Shown: positions 41,146 through 50,979 of the stretch, piece by piece
Layout of the letters: each line of letters starts with the position of its first letter
How positions within the stretch are numbered: the first letter of the stretch is position 1
Assembly: GCA_027493885.1 (NCBI GenBank)
Contig: JAOSJZ010000001.1
Span: 124,001 to 188,000, forward strand
Source of the DNA: Gaiella sp.
GTDB taxonomy: Bacteria; Actinomycetota; Thermoleophilia; Gaiellales; Gaiellaceae
DNA: 64,000 nt
Direction: 5' to 3'
Translations under genes and position numbers: made by a program
Notes under the pieces: generated by a model
What the model saw: the letters and a program-made list of their open reading frames with translations, nothing else
Database searches by the model: none
Told to the model about the DNA's origin: nothing

Positions 41146-42801
41146 ATGGCCCGCTCGCGCCGCTCCCGCCCGCCGCGCCGTCCGTCGCGCGCCGCCCGTC
41201 ACGCGCGAGCGCGCGGCGCGTACGAGCGCGCGGCGGTCAGGCGTGCCGAGGACCGGATCGAGATCCGGCTCCCGGTGCGGCGGCTGTCGCCCGAGACGGT
41301 CGTCGCGCATCTCGGGCCGACGAACTCCGGCAAGACGCACGAGGCTCTCACGTTCCTCGCGGAGCGCGGTCGCGGCGTCTATGCGGGGCCGCTCCGAATG
41401 CTGGCGCAAGAGGCCCACAGACGCCTTGCGGCGCTTCTCGGGGACGAGCAGGTCGGGCTCGTCACCGGCGAGGAGCGGATCAACGAGCACGCGCCGATCC
41501 TCTGCTGCACCGTGGAGATGGCGCCCGGGGCGGGCGACGTCCTGGTGCTCGACGAGGTCCAGTGGGCCGACGACGAGGAGCGCGGCGCCGCATGGACGGA
41601 GCTCCTCCTCGCCGGCGAGTACCGGCACATCAGGCTCCTCGGCGCGCTCGACGCGCTGCCGCTCGTGCGACGGGCGTTCCCCGACGCGGAGCTCCGTGTC
41701 CACGAGCGGAAGCTGCCGCTCGAGTTCGTCGGCGCGCGCCAGCTGCGCGGCCTCACGCCGGGGACGGTCGTCGTGGCCTTCAGCCGGAAGGCGGTTCTGG
41801 CGCTCGCAGGCGAGGTCGACCGGCTCCGACCGGGTCGTGTCGCCGTCCTGTACGGCGCGATGCCGCTCGCGTCGCGACGCGAGGAGATCGATCGCTTCCT
41901 GGCCGGCGCGGCAGCCGTCTGCGTCGCGACCGACGTCCTCGGCCACGGCGTGAATCTTCCCTGCGAGACGCTCCTGTTTGCGGAGACGACGAAGTTCGAC
42001 GGAGAGCGGCGTCGCGACCTGCTCCCGTGGGAGCTGGCCCAGATTGCGGGCCGCGCGGGAAGGTTCGGCCTCGTCGAGCGCGGGCACGTGGGCGTTCTCG
42101 TCGGCATCGCGTGGGCGAGCGCCGATCCGGGGCTCGTGGAGGCGGCCCTCGAGCCGCACGTCGAGCTCCCCGAGGGTCACCGTGGCTACCGGATCGTCGA
42201 CGAGGCGCGCATCGGGCCGAGGCTCGGCGACCTCGGCGTCGACGATCCCCGCGACCTCGACGCCGCGCTCGCCGCCTGGCATCGCGTCGCGACCAGGCAG
42301 TGGGCCCACGAAAGCTGGCTCGCGGTCGAGTCGCTGCAGCCGATCCGGGGCCGTCTCGCCGTCGTCCAGCGGCATCTGCGCGAGCGCGGGCGGCGCCTCG
42401 GTCTGGAGGAGACATGGCAGCTCGTGAACGCGCCCATCGACCCCGACGGCGCCGAGCTGCTCGGCGTGCTCGCGCTGGCCGTTGCGGGCGACCGGGCGCA
42501 GCGGCCACTGCTCCAGTTCCTGCTCGACACCGCGCGCCTTCGGGACGCCAGCCTCGAGGAAGCCGAGGAGGCGGGCCGTGTTGCCGCGATCCTGCGCTGG
42601 TTCGCGCTCCAGTACCCGGGCGTCGGAGGCGTCACCATCGAGCGCGCGGCGGAGCTCGAGCGCGCGGCCGCGGAGCGCGTCGTCAAACGGCTGACGGTCG
42701 AGGTGCGGGACGGGACGATCGGCCGCTGCCGGTCGTGCGGCAGGACGTGCCCGCCCTGGTTCCCGCTCTGCGAGCGCTGCGCACGTACCGCTCGACGCTA
42801 G
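41146..42801 (+). CDS. Suv3-like superfamily 2 RNA helicase with C-terminal zinc ribbon
   Basis: VVAHLGPTNSGKTHEALTFLAERGRGVYAGPLRMLAQE; TVEMAP; DEVQW; IAGRAGRFG; CRSCGRTCPPWFPLCERC. Confidence 0.82.
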   Translation: MARSRRSRPPRRPSRAARHARARGAYERAAVRRAEDRIEIRLPVRRLSPETVVAHLGPTNSGKTHEALTFLAERGRGVYAGPLRMLAQEAHRRLAALLGDEQVGLVTGEERINEHAPILCCTVEMAPGAGDVLVLDEVQWADDEERGAAWTELLLAGEYRHIRLLGALDALPLVRRAFPDAELRVHERKLPLEFVGARQLRGLTPGTVVVAFSRKAVLALAGEVDRLRPGRVAVLYGAMPLASRREEIDRFLAGAAAVCVATDVLGHGVNLPCETLLFAETTKFDGERRRDLLPWELAQIAGRAGRFGLVERGHVGVLVGIAWASADPGLVEAALEPHVELPEGHRGYRIVDEARIGPRLGDLGVDDPRDLDAALAAWHRVATRQWAHESWLAVESLQPIRGRLAVVQRHLRERGRRLGLEETWQLVNAPIDPDGAELLGVLALAVAGDRAQRPLLQFLLDTARLRDASLEEAEEAGRVAAILRWFALQYPGVGGVTIERAAELERAAAERVVKRLTVEVRDGTIGRCRSCGRTCPPWFPLCERCARTARR

Positions 42802-43067
42802 AGCGACCGCAGACGCAGCACGGCCACGGTCGTGATCGTGTAGGACGTGATTGCGACCGCGTTCGAGACGATCAGGGCGGTGTTTCCGAGTGCGACGCCG
42901 TACGCGAGCCAGAGCACGAAGCCGACGAGGAGGACGAGCAGGAACGGGAGCGAGACGTCCGCCGACGAGCGGCGCGCGACCATGTGCCTCACCTGGAGAA
43001 GAGGCGAGAGGCCCATCGCGACCCCGAAGGCGGCGGCCGCGAACCCGAGCGTTGTGGTGACGTTCAA
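42798..43067 (-). CDS. SemiSWEET/PQ-loop small transporter
   Basis: GVAMGLSPLLQVRHMVARRSSADVSLPFLLVLLVGFVLWLAYGVALGNTALIVSN. Confidence 0.85.
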   Translation of the reverse strand: MNVTTTLGFAAAAFGVAMGLSPLLQVRHMVARRSSADVSLPFLLVLLVGFVLWLAYGVALGNTALIVSNAVAITSYTITTVAVLRLRSL

Positions 43068-43218
43068 ACGAGACCTCCGGAACGGGACGAGGACGGGGAC
43101 GGTCCGTCGTCAGTCGCGGAGGTCGCCGCGCTCGGAGTCCTCGCCGTACAGCGGTAGACGGATGTCGGGCGCGCGCATGCGACAAGCGTAGACGCTCGCG
43201 GACTGGTATAGACAGGCG

Positions 43219-43623
43219 ATGGACGTCGAAGAGCTTCGGACGCTCCCACCGCTCGCCGGCCTGAGCGAGGTAGGCCTCCAGCGCCTTGCCATGCGCGCGG
43301 CAGAGCTCCGCGCGGCTCAGGGTCAGGTGCTCGCGCTCGAGGGCGATCGCGGCGCGGGCATGTTCGTCCTTTGCGAGGGGAACGTGGAGGTCGAGCTGCG
43401 CTCGGGCAAGCTCCGGCTCGGCGCCGGAGACTTCTTCGGTGAGCTGGCGCTGCTCGTGGAGGACGGCGCTCGCGTCGCGCGCGTTCGCGCGACGACGCCG
43501 GTGCGCTGTATCTCGATCCCCAGGGACGACTTCCTCACGCTCGTCGAAACGGAGCCGAGCTTCGCGCTGCACATGTTGCGCGAGCTCGCGCGGCGGCTCG
43601 CCGAGGCTCGCGCCGCCGTCTGA
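43219..43623 (+). CDS. cyclic nucleotide-binding domain protein
   Basis: GNVEVELRSGKLRLGAGDFFGELALLVEDGARVARVRATTPV. Confidence 0.85.
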   Translation: MDVEELRTLPPLAGLSEVGLQRLAMRAAELRAAQGQVLALEGDRGAGMFVLCEGNVEVELRSGKLRLGAGDFFGELALLVEDGARVARVRATTPVRCISIPRDDFLTLVETEPSFALHMLRELARRLAEARAAV

Positions 43624-43654
43624 CCGTCGCGAAGCCGGCGGTACGATCGGCCGG

Positions 43655-44110
43655 ATGTCCGGCACGAAGCTCATCGTCGAGAACCGCCGCGCGCGGCACG
43701 ACTACCACCTCCTCGACCGCATCGAGGCCGGGCTCCAACTCACCGGAACGGAGGTCAAGTCGCTCCGAGAGGGCGGTGCGCAGCTCGGTCAGGCGTACGC
43801 CGAGATCCGCGACGGAGAGGCGTGGCTCGTCGGAGCGTCCATCTCCGAGTACGCACGCGGCAACATCGCGAACCACCGGCCGGAGCGCGACCGCAAGCTT
43901 CTCCTGCACCGGCGCGAGATCGACTCGCTCTACGGGAAAGTGCGCGAGAAGGGGCTCACGATCGTCCCGACGCGGCTCTACTTCAAGGACGGTCGCGTCA
44001 AGGTGGAGCTCGCGCTCGCGCGCGGGAAGGAGAAGATCGACAAGCGGCGCGACCTCGCCGAGCGCGACGCGAAGCGCCAGATGGAGCGCGCCCTCAAGGC
44101 GCGGCGCTGA
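43655..44110 (+). CDS. smpB: SsrA-binding protein
   Basis: IVENRRARHDYHLLDRIEAGLQLTGTEVKSLREG; KEKIDKRRDLAERDAKRQMERALK. Confidence 0.96.
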   Translation: MSGTKLIVENRRARHDYHLLDRIEAGLQLTGTEVKSLREGGAQLGQAYAEIRDGEAWLVGASISEYARGNIANHRPERDRKLLLHRREIDSLYGKVREKGLTIVPTRLYFKDGRVKVELALARGKEKIDKRRDLAERDAKRQMERALKARR

Positions 44111-44123
44111 GGGATGTTTCGAG

Positions 44124-44140
44124 GCGGTGTCTGACACCGC
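44124..44140. repeat. palindrome gcggtgtc-t-gacaccgc
   Basis: Direct reading. Confidence 0.8.
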
Positions 44141-44213
44141 GGTGACGACCGCTCGTGACGATTCGGCCGCCAGCAGCCCAATCGTCTTTTGACAGCGCTC
44201 GACGACGGAAGAA

Positions 44214-44226
44214 GGTGTCAGACACC
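44214..44226. repeat. palindrome ggtgtc-a-gacacc
   Basis: Direct reading. Confidence 0.8.
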
Positions 44227-44288
44227 GTTTTCGTCAAGGGCATACCGTGCCGACTTCGTGCCGATCGCTCCACAGGGGCGGCGACGGC

Positions 44289-45194
44289 CTACACCGGCCC
44301 GCGCACCGTCACCGATCCAGGCGTCACGACGTAGCCGAAGCGCTCGTTGAGACGGCGGATCGGCTCGTTGCGCTCCTCGTTCTGCGTCTCGAGCCGCTCA
44401 TAGCCCGCCCCCTTCGCCCAGGTGATCTCGGCCGCCTTCAGCGCCCGCGCGATCCCGCGGCCGCGCCATGCCCGCCTGACGCCGGTGATGTCGTGCATCG
44501 CGACGGTCGAACGCGCGCGGGAGAGCGACAGCTTCGCGTACGCGACGACCTCGTCCCCGGCGAGCGCGACGAACGTCGCGTCGGGCCGGTCGCCTGCACC
44601 CTGCATGTCCATCGAGAGCCACTCCTCGAACGGCGCCAGCGCGGCATCCTCCTCGCCGGGGACGTCCGGATACGCCTCGCGGGCGACCTCGTACATACCC
44701 GACGCGAGCTCCGGCCGCTCTGCCCAGGGGACGATCTCGATCCCCTTCGGCAGCTCGACCACAGGAGCCTCGATCGCGGCGAGATCGAGCACGAGCATCG
44801 AGTTGCGCCCCATCTCGAGGAACCCACGGCGCTCGGCCCACGCGAGAGACTCGCCGTCGACCTCCTTCACGGGCCCCATGAGCTCTCGATACCCGAGCCC
44901 GCGAGCCCACGTGGAGAGCTCCGCGAGGAGCGCCGTGCCGACGCCGCCGCCGCGCGCGTCGGCGACGACTCGAACCTCGCCGCGGGCGACGCCCTCGGGA
45001 GCGTGCCAGCCGCCGATCCCGATCGCGGCGCCGACCTCGCGCCCGTCCACCGACGCGAGCAGCCAGATCGTCTCCCTCGCCTGGCGCTTCCAGTCGACAT
45101 AGTCCTCGACCGTGCCCGCCTCGTCGAGCGCAGCGCGCATCGCAGCGACCCAGCGCTCGAGCGCGCCCTCCTCGACCTCCTGGATCTCGGCCAT
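44289..45194 (-). CDS. tandem-GNAT acetyltransferase
   Basis: VRVVADARGGGVGTALLAEL and GVRRAWRGRGIARALKAAEI. Confidence 0.85.
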   Translation of the reverse strand: MAEIQEVEEGALERWVAAMRAALDEAGTVEDYVDWKRQARETIWLLASVDGREVGAAIGIGGWHAPEGVARGEVRVVADARGGGVGTALLAELSTWARGLGYRELMGPVKEVDGESLAWAERRGFLEMGRNSMLVLDLAAIEAPVVELPKGIEIVPWAERPELASGMYEVAREAYPDVPGEEDAALAPFEEWLSMDMQGAGDRPDATFVALAGDEVVAYAKLSLSRARSTVAMHDITGVRRAWRGRGIARALKAAEITWAKGAGYERLETQNEERNEPIRRLNERFGYVVTPGSVTVRGPV

Positions 45195-45282
45195 CGCGGC
45201 AGCGTAGGCGCTGACTCGACCGCGGAGGTGGAGTAGTAGGCTGGGCGGGCGAGGCTCCGTCGACCCAAGGGAGGCCGTCACG

Positions 45283-45756
45283 ATGCGACAGGTTGCGTTG
45301 ACCGTGAACGGAATGCGGCACGAGCTCGAGCTCGAGCCGCGCGAGCTGCTCGTCTACGTCCTCCGTGACCGGCTCAAGCTGACCGGCACGAACGTCGGCT
45401 GCGACACGTCCTCGTGCGGGGCGTGCACCGTGCTCGTCGACGGCGAGTCGGTCAAGTCCTGCACCGTGCTCGGCGTCCAGGCCGACGGGGCCGAGATCAC
45501 GACGATCGAGGGCCTGGCGGCGAACGGGAGCCTGCACCCTGTCCAGCAGGCATTCCACGACCACCACGCGCTCCAGTGCGGCTACTGCACGCCGGGGATG
45601 GTGATGGCGGCCGTGTCGCTGATCGAGCACGGCGAAGCGACGAGCGAGGCCGCGATCCGGGAGGGGCTCGAGGGCAATCTCTGCCGCTGCACGGGCTACC
45701 ACAACATCGTCGCCGCGGTGCAGGACGCGGCGGGCGCGATGGGGAGGGCGCGATGA
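45283..45756 (+). CDS. xanthine dehydrogenase/CODH-type [2Fe-2S] subunit
   Basis: GCDTSSCGACTVLVDG; CGYCTPGMVM; GNLCRCTGYHNIV. Confidence 0.94.
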   Translation: MRQVALTVNGMRHELELEPRELLVYVLRDRLKLTGTNVGCDTSSCGACTVLVDGESVKSCTVLGVQADGAEITTIEGLAANGSLHPVQQAFHDHHALQCGYCTPGMVMAAVSLIEHGEATSEAAIREGLEGNLCRCTGYHNIVAAVQDAAGAMGRAR

Positions 45757-48107
45757 GCACGACGGAAGCGAAGGCCGCCTACATCGGCTCCCCGGTCAAG
45801 CGCCGTGAGGACGAGACGCTCCTCACCGGCCGGGGGACTTACGTCGACAACATGGCCCCGACCGGGACCGCCCACATGGTCGTCGTGCGGAGCCCCTACG
45901 CACACGCGCGCGTGACGCGGATCGACCTCGACGCGGCGCGCAAGGCGGAGGGCGTGGTCGCAGCGTTCTCGGCGACCGACCTGCAGGAGGACTGGAAGGC
46001 TGCGATGCCGTGCGCCTGGCCGGTGACGGAGGAGATGCGGAACCCGGCGCACTACCCGCTCACCGACGTCGCCCGCTACCAGGGCGACGGCGTCGCCGTC
46101 GTGCTCGCAGAGTCGCGAGCGCAGGCCAAGGACGCGGCGGAGCTCGTCGAGATCGACTGGGAGCCCCTCGTGGCCGTCGTCGACGTCGGTGCGGCGCTCG
46201 ACGAGGGCGCGCCGCTCGCGCATCCGGATCTCGGCACGAACGAGTGCTACGTGTGGCGGCTCGACACGGACGCGACCGGTCAGCCGATCGAGGACGCGGA
46301 GGTCGTCGTCACGCGGACGTACTACCAGCCCCGCCTGATCCCGAACGCGATCGAGCCGCGCGCGGTGCTCGCCGTGCCCGGGCCGAGCGACGACGTCACG
46401 CTGTACGCCGCCACCCAGGTGCCGCACCTCCTGCGCCTGCTCGCGGCGGCGACGCTGGGGCTGAGCGAGACGAAGGTGCGGGTCGTCGCGCCGGACGTCG
46501 GCGGAGGATTCGGGTCGAAGCTCGACGTCTACGCGGAGGACCTGCTCGCGATCGCGCTGGCGCGGCGCCTCGACCGGCCCGTGAAGTGGACCGAGGAGCG
46601 CTCGGAGAACTACCTCGCGACCATCCACGGCCGCGACTTCGTCACCGAGTACACCTTCGGCGCGACGAAGGACGGGACGATCACGCACCTCCGCGCACGC
46701 GTGAAAGCCGCGATGGGTGCCTACCTGCAGCTCGTCACGCCGGGGATCCCCCTGCTCGGGGCCTGGATCTACGCCGGCCCCTACGCGATCCCGAACTACA
46801 GCGTCGAGTTCACCGGTGTCTTCACCAACACGACCCCGACCGACGCGTATCGCGGCGCGGGGCGTCCCGAGGCGACGTACGTGATCGAGCGGACGATGGA
46901 CGCGCTCGCGGACGAGCTCGAAATCGACCGGCTCGAGCTTCGGCGCAAGAACTTCATCAAGGAGTTCCCGCACACGCTCTCCTCGGGCCTGACGGTCGAC
47001 TCCGGCGACTACGAGGCGTCGCTCGACAAGCTGCTCGAGCTGCTCGACCTCGACGCGGTCCGCAGCGAGCAGGCGAAACGGCGCGAGAGCGGCGCCGCGA
47101 AGCAGCTCGGCGTCGGCTTCTCCACGTACCACGAGATGTGCGGCCTCGCGCCCTCGCGGATCCTCGGCGCGATCCGCTACGCCGCCGGCGGCTGGGAGCA
47201 GGCCACGATCCGCTACCTGCCGACGGGCTCCGTCCAGGTGATCAGCGGCACTTCACCACACGGGCAGGGGCACGAGACGTCCTGGGCGCAGATCGTCGCC
47301 GACCGGCTCGGCTGCGACATCGACGTGGTCGAGGTGCTCCACGGCGACACCTCGATCTCGCACGCCGGCCTCGACACGTACGGCAGCCGCAGCCTCCCGG
47401 TCGGCGGCGTCGCGCTCACGTTCGCGGCGGACAAGGTGATCGAGAAGGCGCGCCAGATCGTCGCGCATCAGCTCGAGGTCGCGGCCGACGACCTCGAGTT
47501 CGCGGACGGGACGTTCCGCGTCAAGGGCTCGCCGGACAAGGAGATGACCCTCGCGGCGACCGCCTGGGCGGCGTTTGCGGCGCACGACCTTCCCGACGGG
47601 ATGGAGCCCGGTCTCGAGGGAACGGCGGTCTACGACCCACCGAACTTCTCCTGGCCAGGCGGCGCGCACGCCGCGGTCGTCGAGGTCGATATCGAGACCG
47701 GGGACGCGCGGCTCCTCCGCTACGTCGCCGTCGACGACGTCGGCACTGTGGTCAACCCGCTGATCGTGGAGGGCCAGGTGCACGGCGGTGTCACGCAGGG
47801 GATCTCGACAGCGCTGTACGAGGAGGGAACGTACGACGACGAGGGCAACATGCAGACGGCGAACCTCGTCACGTACCTCGTCCCCTCGGCGGCCGAGCTA
47901 CCGTCGTTCGAGCTCGCCCGGACCGAGAGCCCGAGCCCGACCAACCCGCTCGGCGTGAAGGGCGTGGGGGAGACCGGGACGATCGCGGCGGCGCCGGCGG
48001 TGATCAACGCGGTGCTCGACGCGCTCTCGCATCTCGGCGTGAAGGACATTCAGATGCCGGCCACGCCCGAGCGTGTCTGGCGCGCGATCCAGGAGGCGAA
48101 GGCGTGA
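45753..48107 (+). CDS. xanthine dehydrogenase/CODH-type molybdopterin large subunit (AYRGAGR, form II-like)
   Basis: GGGFGSKLDVYAEDLLAI; TDAYRGAGRPEATYVIER; GVGETGTIAAAPAVINA. Confidence 0.92.
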   Translation: MSTTEAKAAYIGSPVKRREDETLLTGRGTYVDNMAPTGTAHMVVVRSPYAHARVTRIDLDAARKAEGVVAAFSATDLQEDWKAAMPCAWPVTEEMRNPAHYPLTDVARYQGDGVAVVLAESRAQAKDAAELVEIDWEPLVAVVDVGAALDEGAPLAHPDLGTNECYVWRLDTDATGQPIEDAEVVVTRTYYQPRLIPNAIEPRAVLAVPGPSDDVTLYAATQVPHLLRLLAAATLGLSETKVRVVAPDVGGGFGSKLDVYAEDLLAIALARRLDRPVKWTEERSENYLATIHGRDFVTEYTFGATKDGTITHLRARVKAAMGAYLQLVTPGIPLLGAWIYAGPYAIPNYSVEFTGVFTNTTPTDAYRGAGRPEATYVIERTMDALADELEIDRLELRRKNFIKEFPHTLSSGLTVDSGDYEASLDKLLELLDLDAVRSEQAKRRESGAAKQLGVGFSTYHEMCGLAPSRILGAIRYAAGGWEQATIRYLPTGSVQVISGTSPHGQGHETSWAQIVADRLGCDIDVVEVLHGDTSISHAGLDTYGSRSLPVGGVALTFAADKVIEKARQIVAHQLEVAADDLEFADGTFRVKGSPDKEMTLAATAWAAFAAHDLPDGMEPGLEGTAVYDPPNFSWPGGAHAAVVEVDIETGDARLLRYVAVDDVGTVVNPLIVEGQVHGGVTQGISTALYEEGTYDDEGNMQTANLVTYLVPSAAELPSFELARTESPSPTNPLGVKGVGETGTIAAAPAVINAVLDALSHLGVKDIQMPATPERVWRAIQEAKA

Positions 48108-48949
48108 TCCCTGCACGGTTCGACTACGACGTCGCCGAGAGCGCCGCCCACGCGATCGAGCTGCTCGGCGCGGGCGGCGGAGACACGAAGCTGCTCGCGG
48201 GCGGGCACTCGCTCATCCCCGCGCTCAAGCTCCGGATCGCACGCCCGGCAAAGCTCGTCGACATCGGGCGGCTCTCAGACCTCGCCTACGTGCGGGACGG
48301 TGGCACGCACGTCGCGATCGGGGCGCTCTCGCGGCACGCAGCCGTCGCATCCAACCCGCTGCTCGCCGAGCACTGCCCGATCGTGTCGTACACGGCGGGC
48401 CAGATCGGCGACCCACAGGTGCGTCACCGCGGCACGCTCGGCGGGACGCTCTCCCACGGCGACCCCGCCTCGGACCTGCCCGCGGTGATGCTCGCACTCG
48501 GCGCCGAGCTCGTGGTGCAGGGGAAGGGCGGCGAGCGCGTGATCCCGGCGACGGAGCTCTTCACCGGCGTCTTCGAGACGGCGCTCGCGCCGGACGAGAT
48601 GCTCGTCGAGGCACGTGTGCCGAAGCTCGCCGCCTCGACAGGCTGGGCCTACGTGAAGGCGAACCGCCGCGCGCAGGACTGGGCGACGGTCGGCGTGGCG
48701 GCGCTCGTCCACCGCGACGACGGAGCGGTCGCCGGCGCGTCGATCGGGCTCGTGAACATGGGAGGGACGCCGCTTCGCGCGAGGGCGACCGAGGACGCGC
48801 TGGCGGGCGGCTCGTCGGCCGCGGAGGCGGCTGCTCTCGTCACCGACGGCACGCAGCCGCCGAGTGACCAGGCGGGCTCGTCCGAGTACCGCGCGCACCT
48901 CGCGCAGGTGATCACCCGGCGCGCGCTCGAGCAGGCGCTCGGGAACTGA
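48104..48949 (+). CDS. xanthine dehydrogenase/CODH-type FAD subunit
   Basis: LLAGGHSLIPALKLRIARPAKLVDIG; QIGDPQVRHRGTLGGTLSHGDPASDLPA. Confidence 0.93.
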   Translation: MIPARFDYDVAESAAHAIELLGAGGGDTKLLAGGHSLIPALKLRIARPAKLVDIGRLSDLAYVRDGGTHVAIGALSRHAAVASNPLLAEHCPIVSYTAGQIGDPQVRHRGTLGGTLSHGDPASDLPAVMLALGAELVVQGKGGERVIPATELFTGVFETALAPDEMLVEARVPKLAASTGWAYVKANRRAQDWATVGVAALVHRDDGAVAGASIGLVNMGGTPLRARATEDALAGGSSAAEAAALVTDGTQPPSDQAGSSEYRAHLAQVITRRALEQALGN

Positions 48950-48981
48950 GGCAGGGGGCCGAGGGCCGGCGGCGCGCGGCC

Positions 48982-49929
<948 letters not shown>

Positions 49930-50024
49930 GCCGGGCGTCCTCCTCGAGTCGTTCGCGTTCCCCCAGACGATAGTCGGCAGATCGGCGGGAGTCCTCAACC
50001 GCCAATGCGGGACGGCTGCGCTCC

Positions 50025-50519
50025 GTGCGCGACCGTAGACTCCTGTCCGTGCGACGCTTCTGGCACCGTCCGCTCGGCTCCAAGCTCGTCGTCCTGGGCG
50101 CTCTTGCCTTCCTTCTCTCGATGCTCGGGCCGTGGACGCGCGTGTGCGTCGCGACGGCGGACGTGGGGTCGCGGAAGTGCGGCTGGACGACCGGCTTCGA
50201 GGGGTCCGACTTCGGGCTCTATGCCGCCGCCTTCGCGCTCGCGATTCTCGTCTGGGAGCTCCTGCCCGTGCTCTGGCCGCGGCTCTCGATGCGCGGCTGG
50301 CCGACCGCGACGATCACCGCGATCCTCGGCGTCGGCCTTGCCGTCTGCACGCTCGTGAAGCTGATCGAGGACAACGAGTTCCAGACCCGCTGGGCCTGGG
50401 TCGGCTTCGCGATCGCGCTCTTCGTGATGCTCGTCGCGCTGCTTCGCGTGCGCCACCGCTGGGGCACGCGAGGCCATGACGCCGAGCCGCCTCCAGCCGG
50501 CGATGCCCCTGCCGCCTGA
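50025..50519 (+). CDS. small membrane protein
   Basis: 164-aa ORF with several hydrophobic segments. Confidence 0.6.
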   Translation: MRDRRLLSVRRFWHRPLGSKLVVLGALAFLLSMLGPWTRVCVATADVGSRKCGWTTGFEGSDFGLYAAAFALAILVWELLPVLWPRLSMRGWPTATITAILGVGLAVCTLVKLIEDNEFQTRWAWVGFAIALFVMLVALLRVRHRWGTRGHDAEPPPAGDAPAA

Positions 50520-50549
50520 GCGAGTACCTGCTCGCCTTCCACCTCCCGC

Positions 50550-50555
50550 TATACT
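50550..50555 (+). promoter_or_regulatory. -10-like box (tatact) upstream of ssrA
   Basis: Position relative to tmRNA 5' end; weak -35. Confidence 0.35.
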
Positions 50556-50570
50556 GTGAGGACAACATAC

Positions 50571-50936
50571 GGGGGCGACCAGGTCTCGACGTGGTCGGTT
50601 CTCCGGTCGAGCAGCGAGCCGAGGTCGCCGGTCGGCCTCGTAAAACAACCGGCACCAAACGCAAGTGCGAAGAACGATCTCGCACTCGCCGCCTAGTCGA
50701 AACTAGGTCTGGCGACGTCCCATCCCGGTTCGGCCCGAGGCCGGGGGTCGGGGCGCCAACGATCGGGCTCGGAGCCGAAGGAGCGCCAATCGCCGGAGGC
50801 TCGACACCCAAAGGATAGGCTGGCCCGCCGGTAGGGTGTTCGCCCCCGGCCGTCGGGCGAGACGAAAGCGCGGACTACGCTCGTAGACGTTCGGTCGGTA
50901 CGACTGCGGACGCGGGTTCGATTCCCGCCGCCTCCA
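50571..50936 (+). ncRNA. ssrA: tmRNA; tag peptide ASAKNDLALAA (50661-50696)
   Basis: 5' GGGGGCG pairs with 3' CGCCTCC including G3-U70; T-arm gcggg-ttcgatt-cccgc; tag ORF gca agt gcg aag aac gat ctc gca ctc gcc gcc tag. Confidence 0.95.
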
Positions 50937-50937
50937 T
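50911..50937 (+). repeat. att site copy inside ssrA 3' end (cgcgggttcgattcccgccgcctccat)
   Basis: Perfect 27-bp direct repeat with 56428-56454. Confidence 0.92.
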
Positions 50938-50979
50938 TCTCCCTGCTAATCGCGATTTGGCGAGGGGAACGATTGCGAT

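Noticed and set aside
41101-43674. 857-aa minus-strand ORF antisense to the helicase gene
   Set aside because: Antisense artefact of GC-rich coding sequence.
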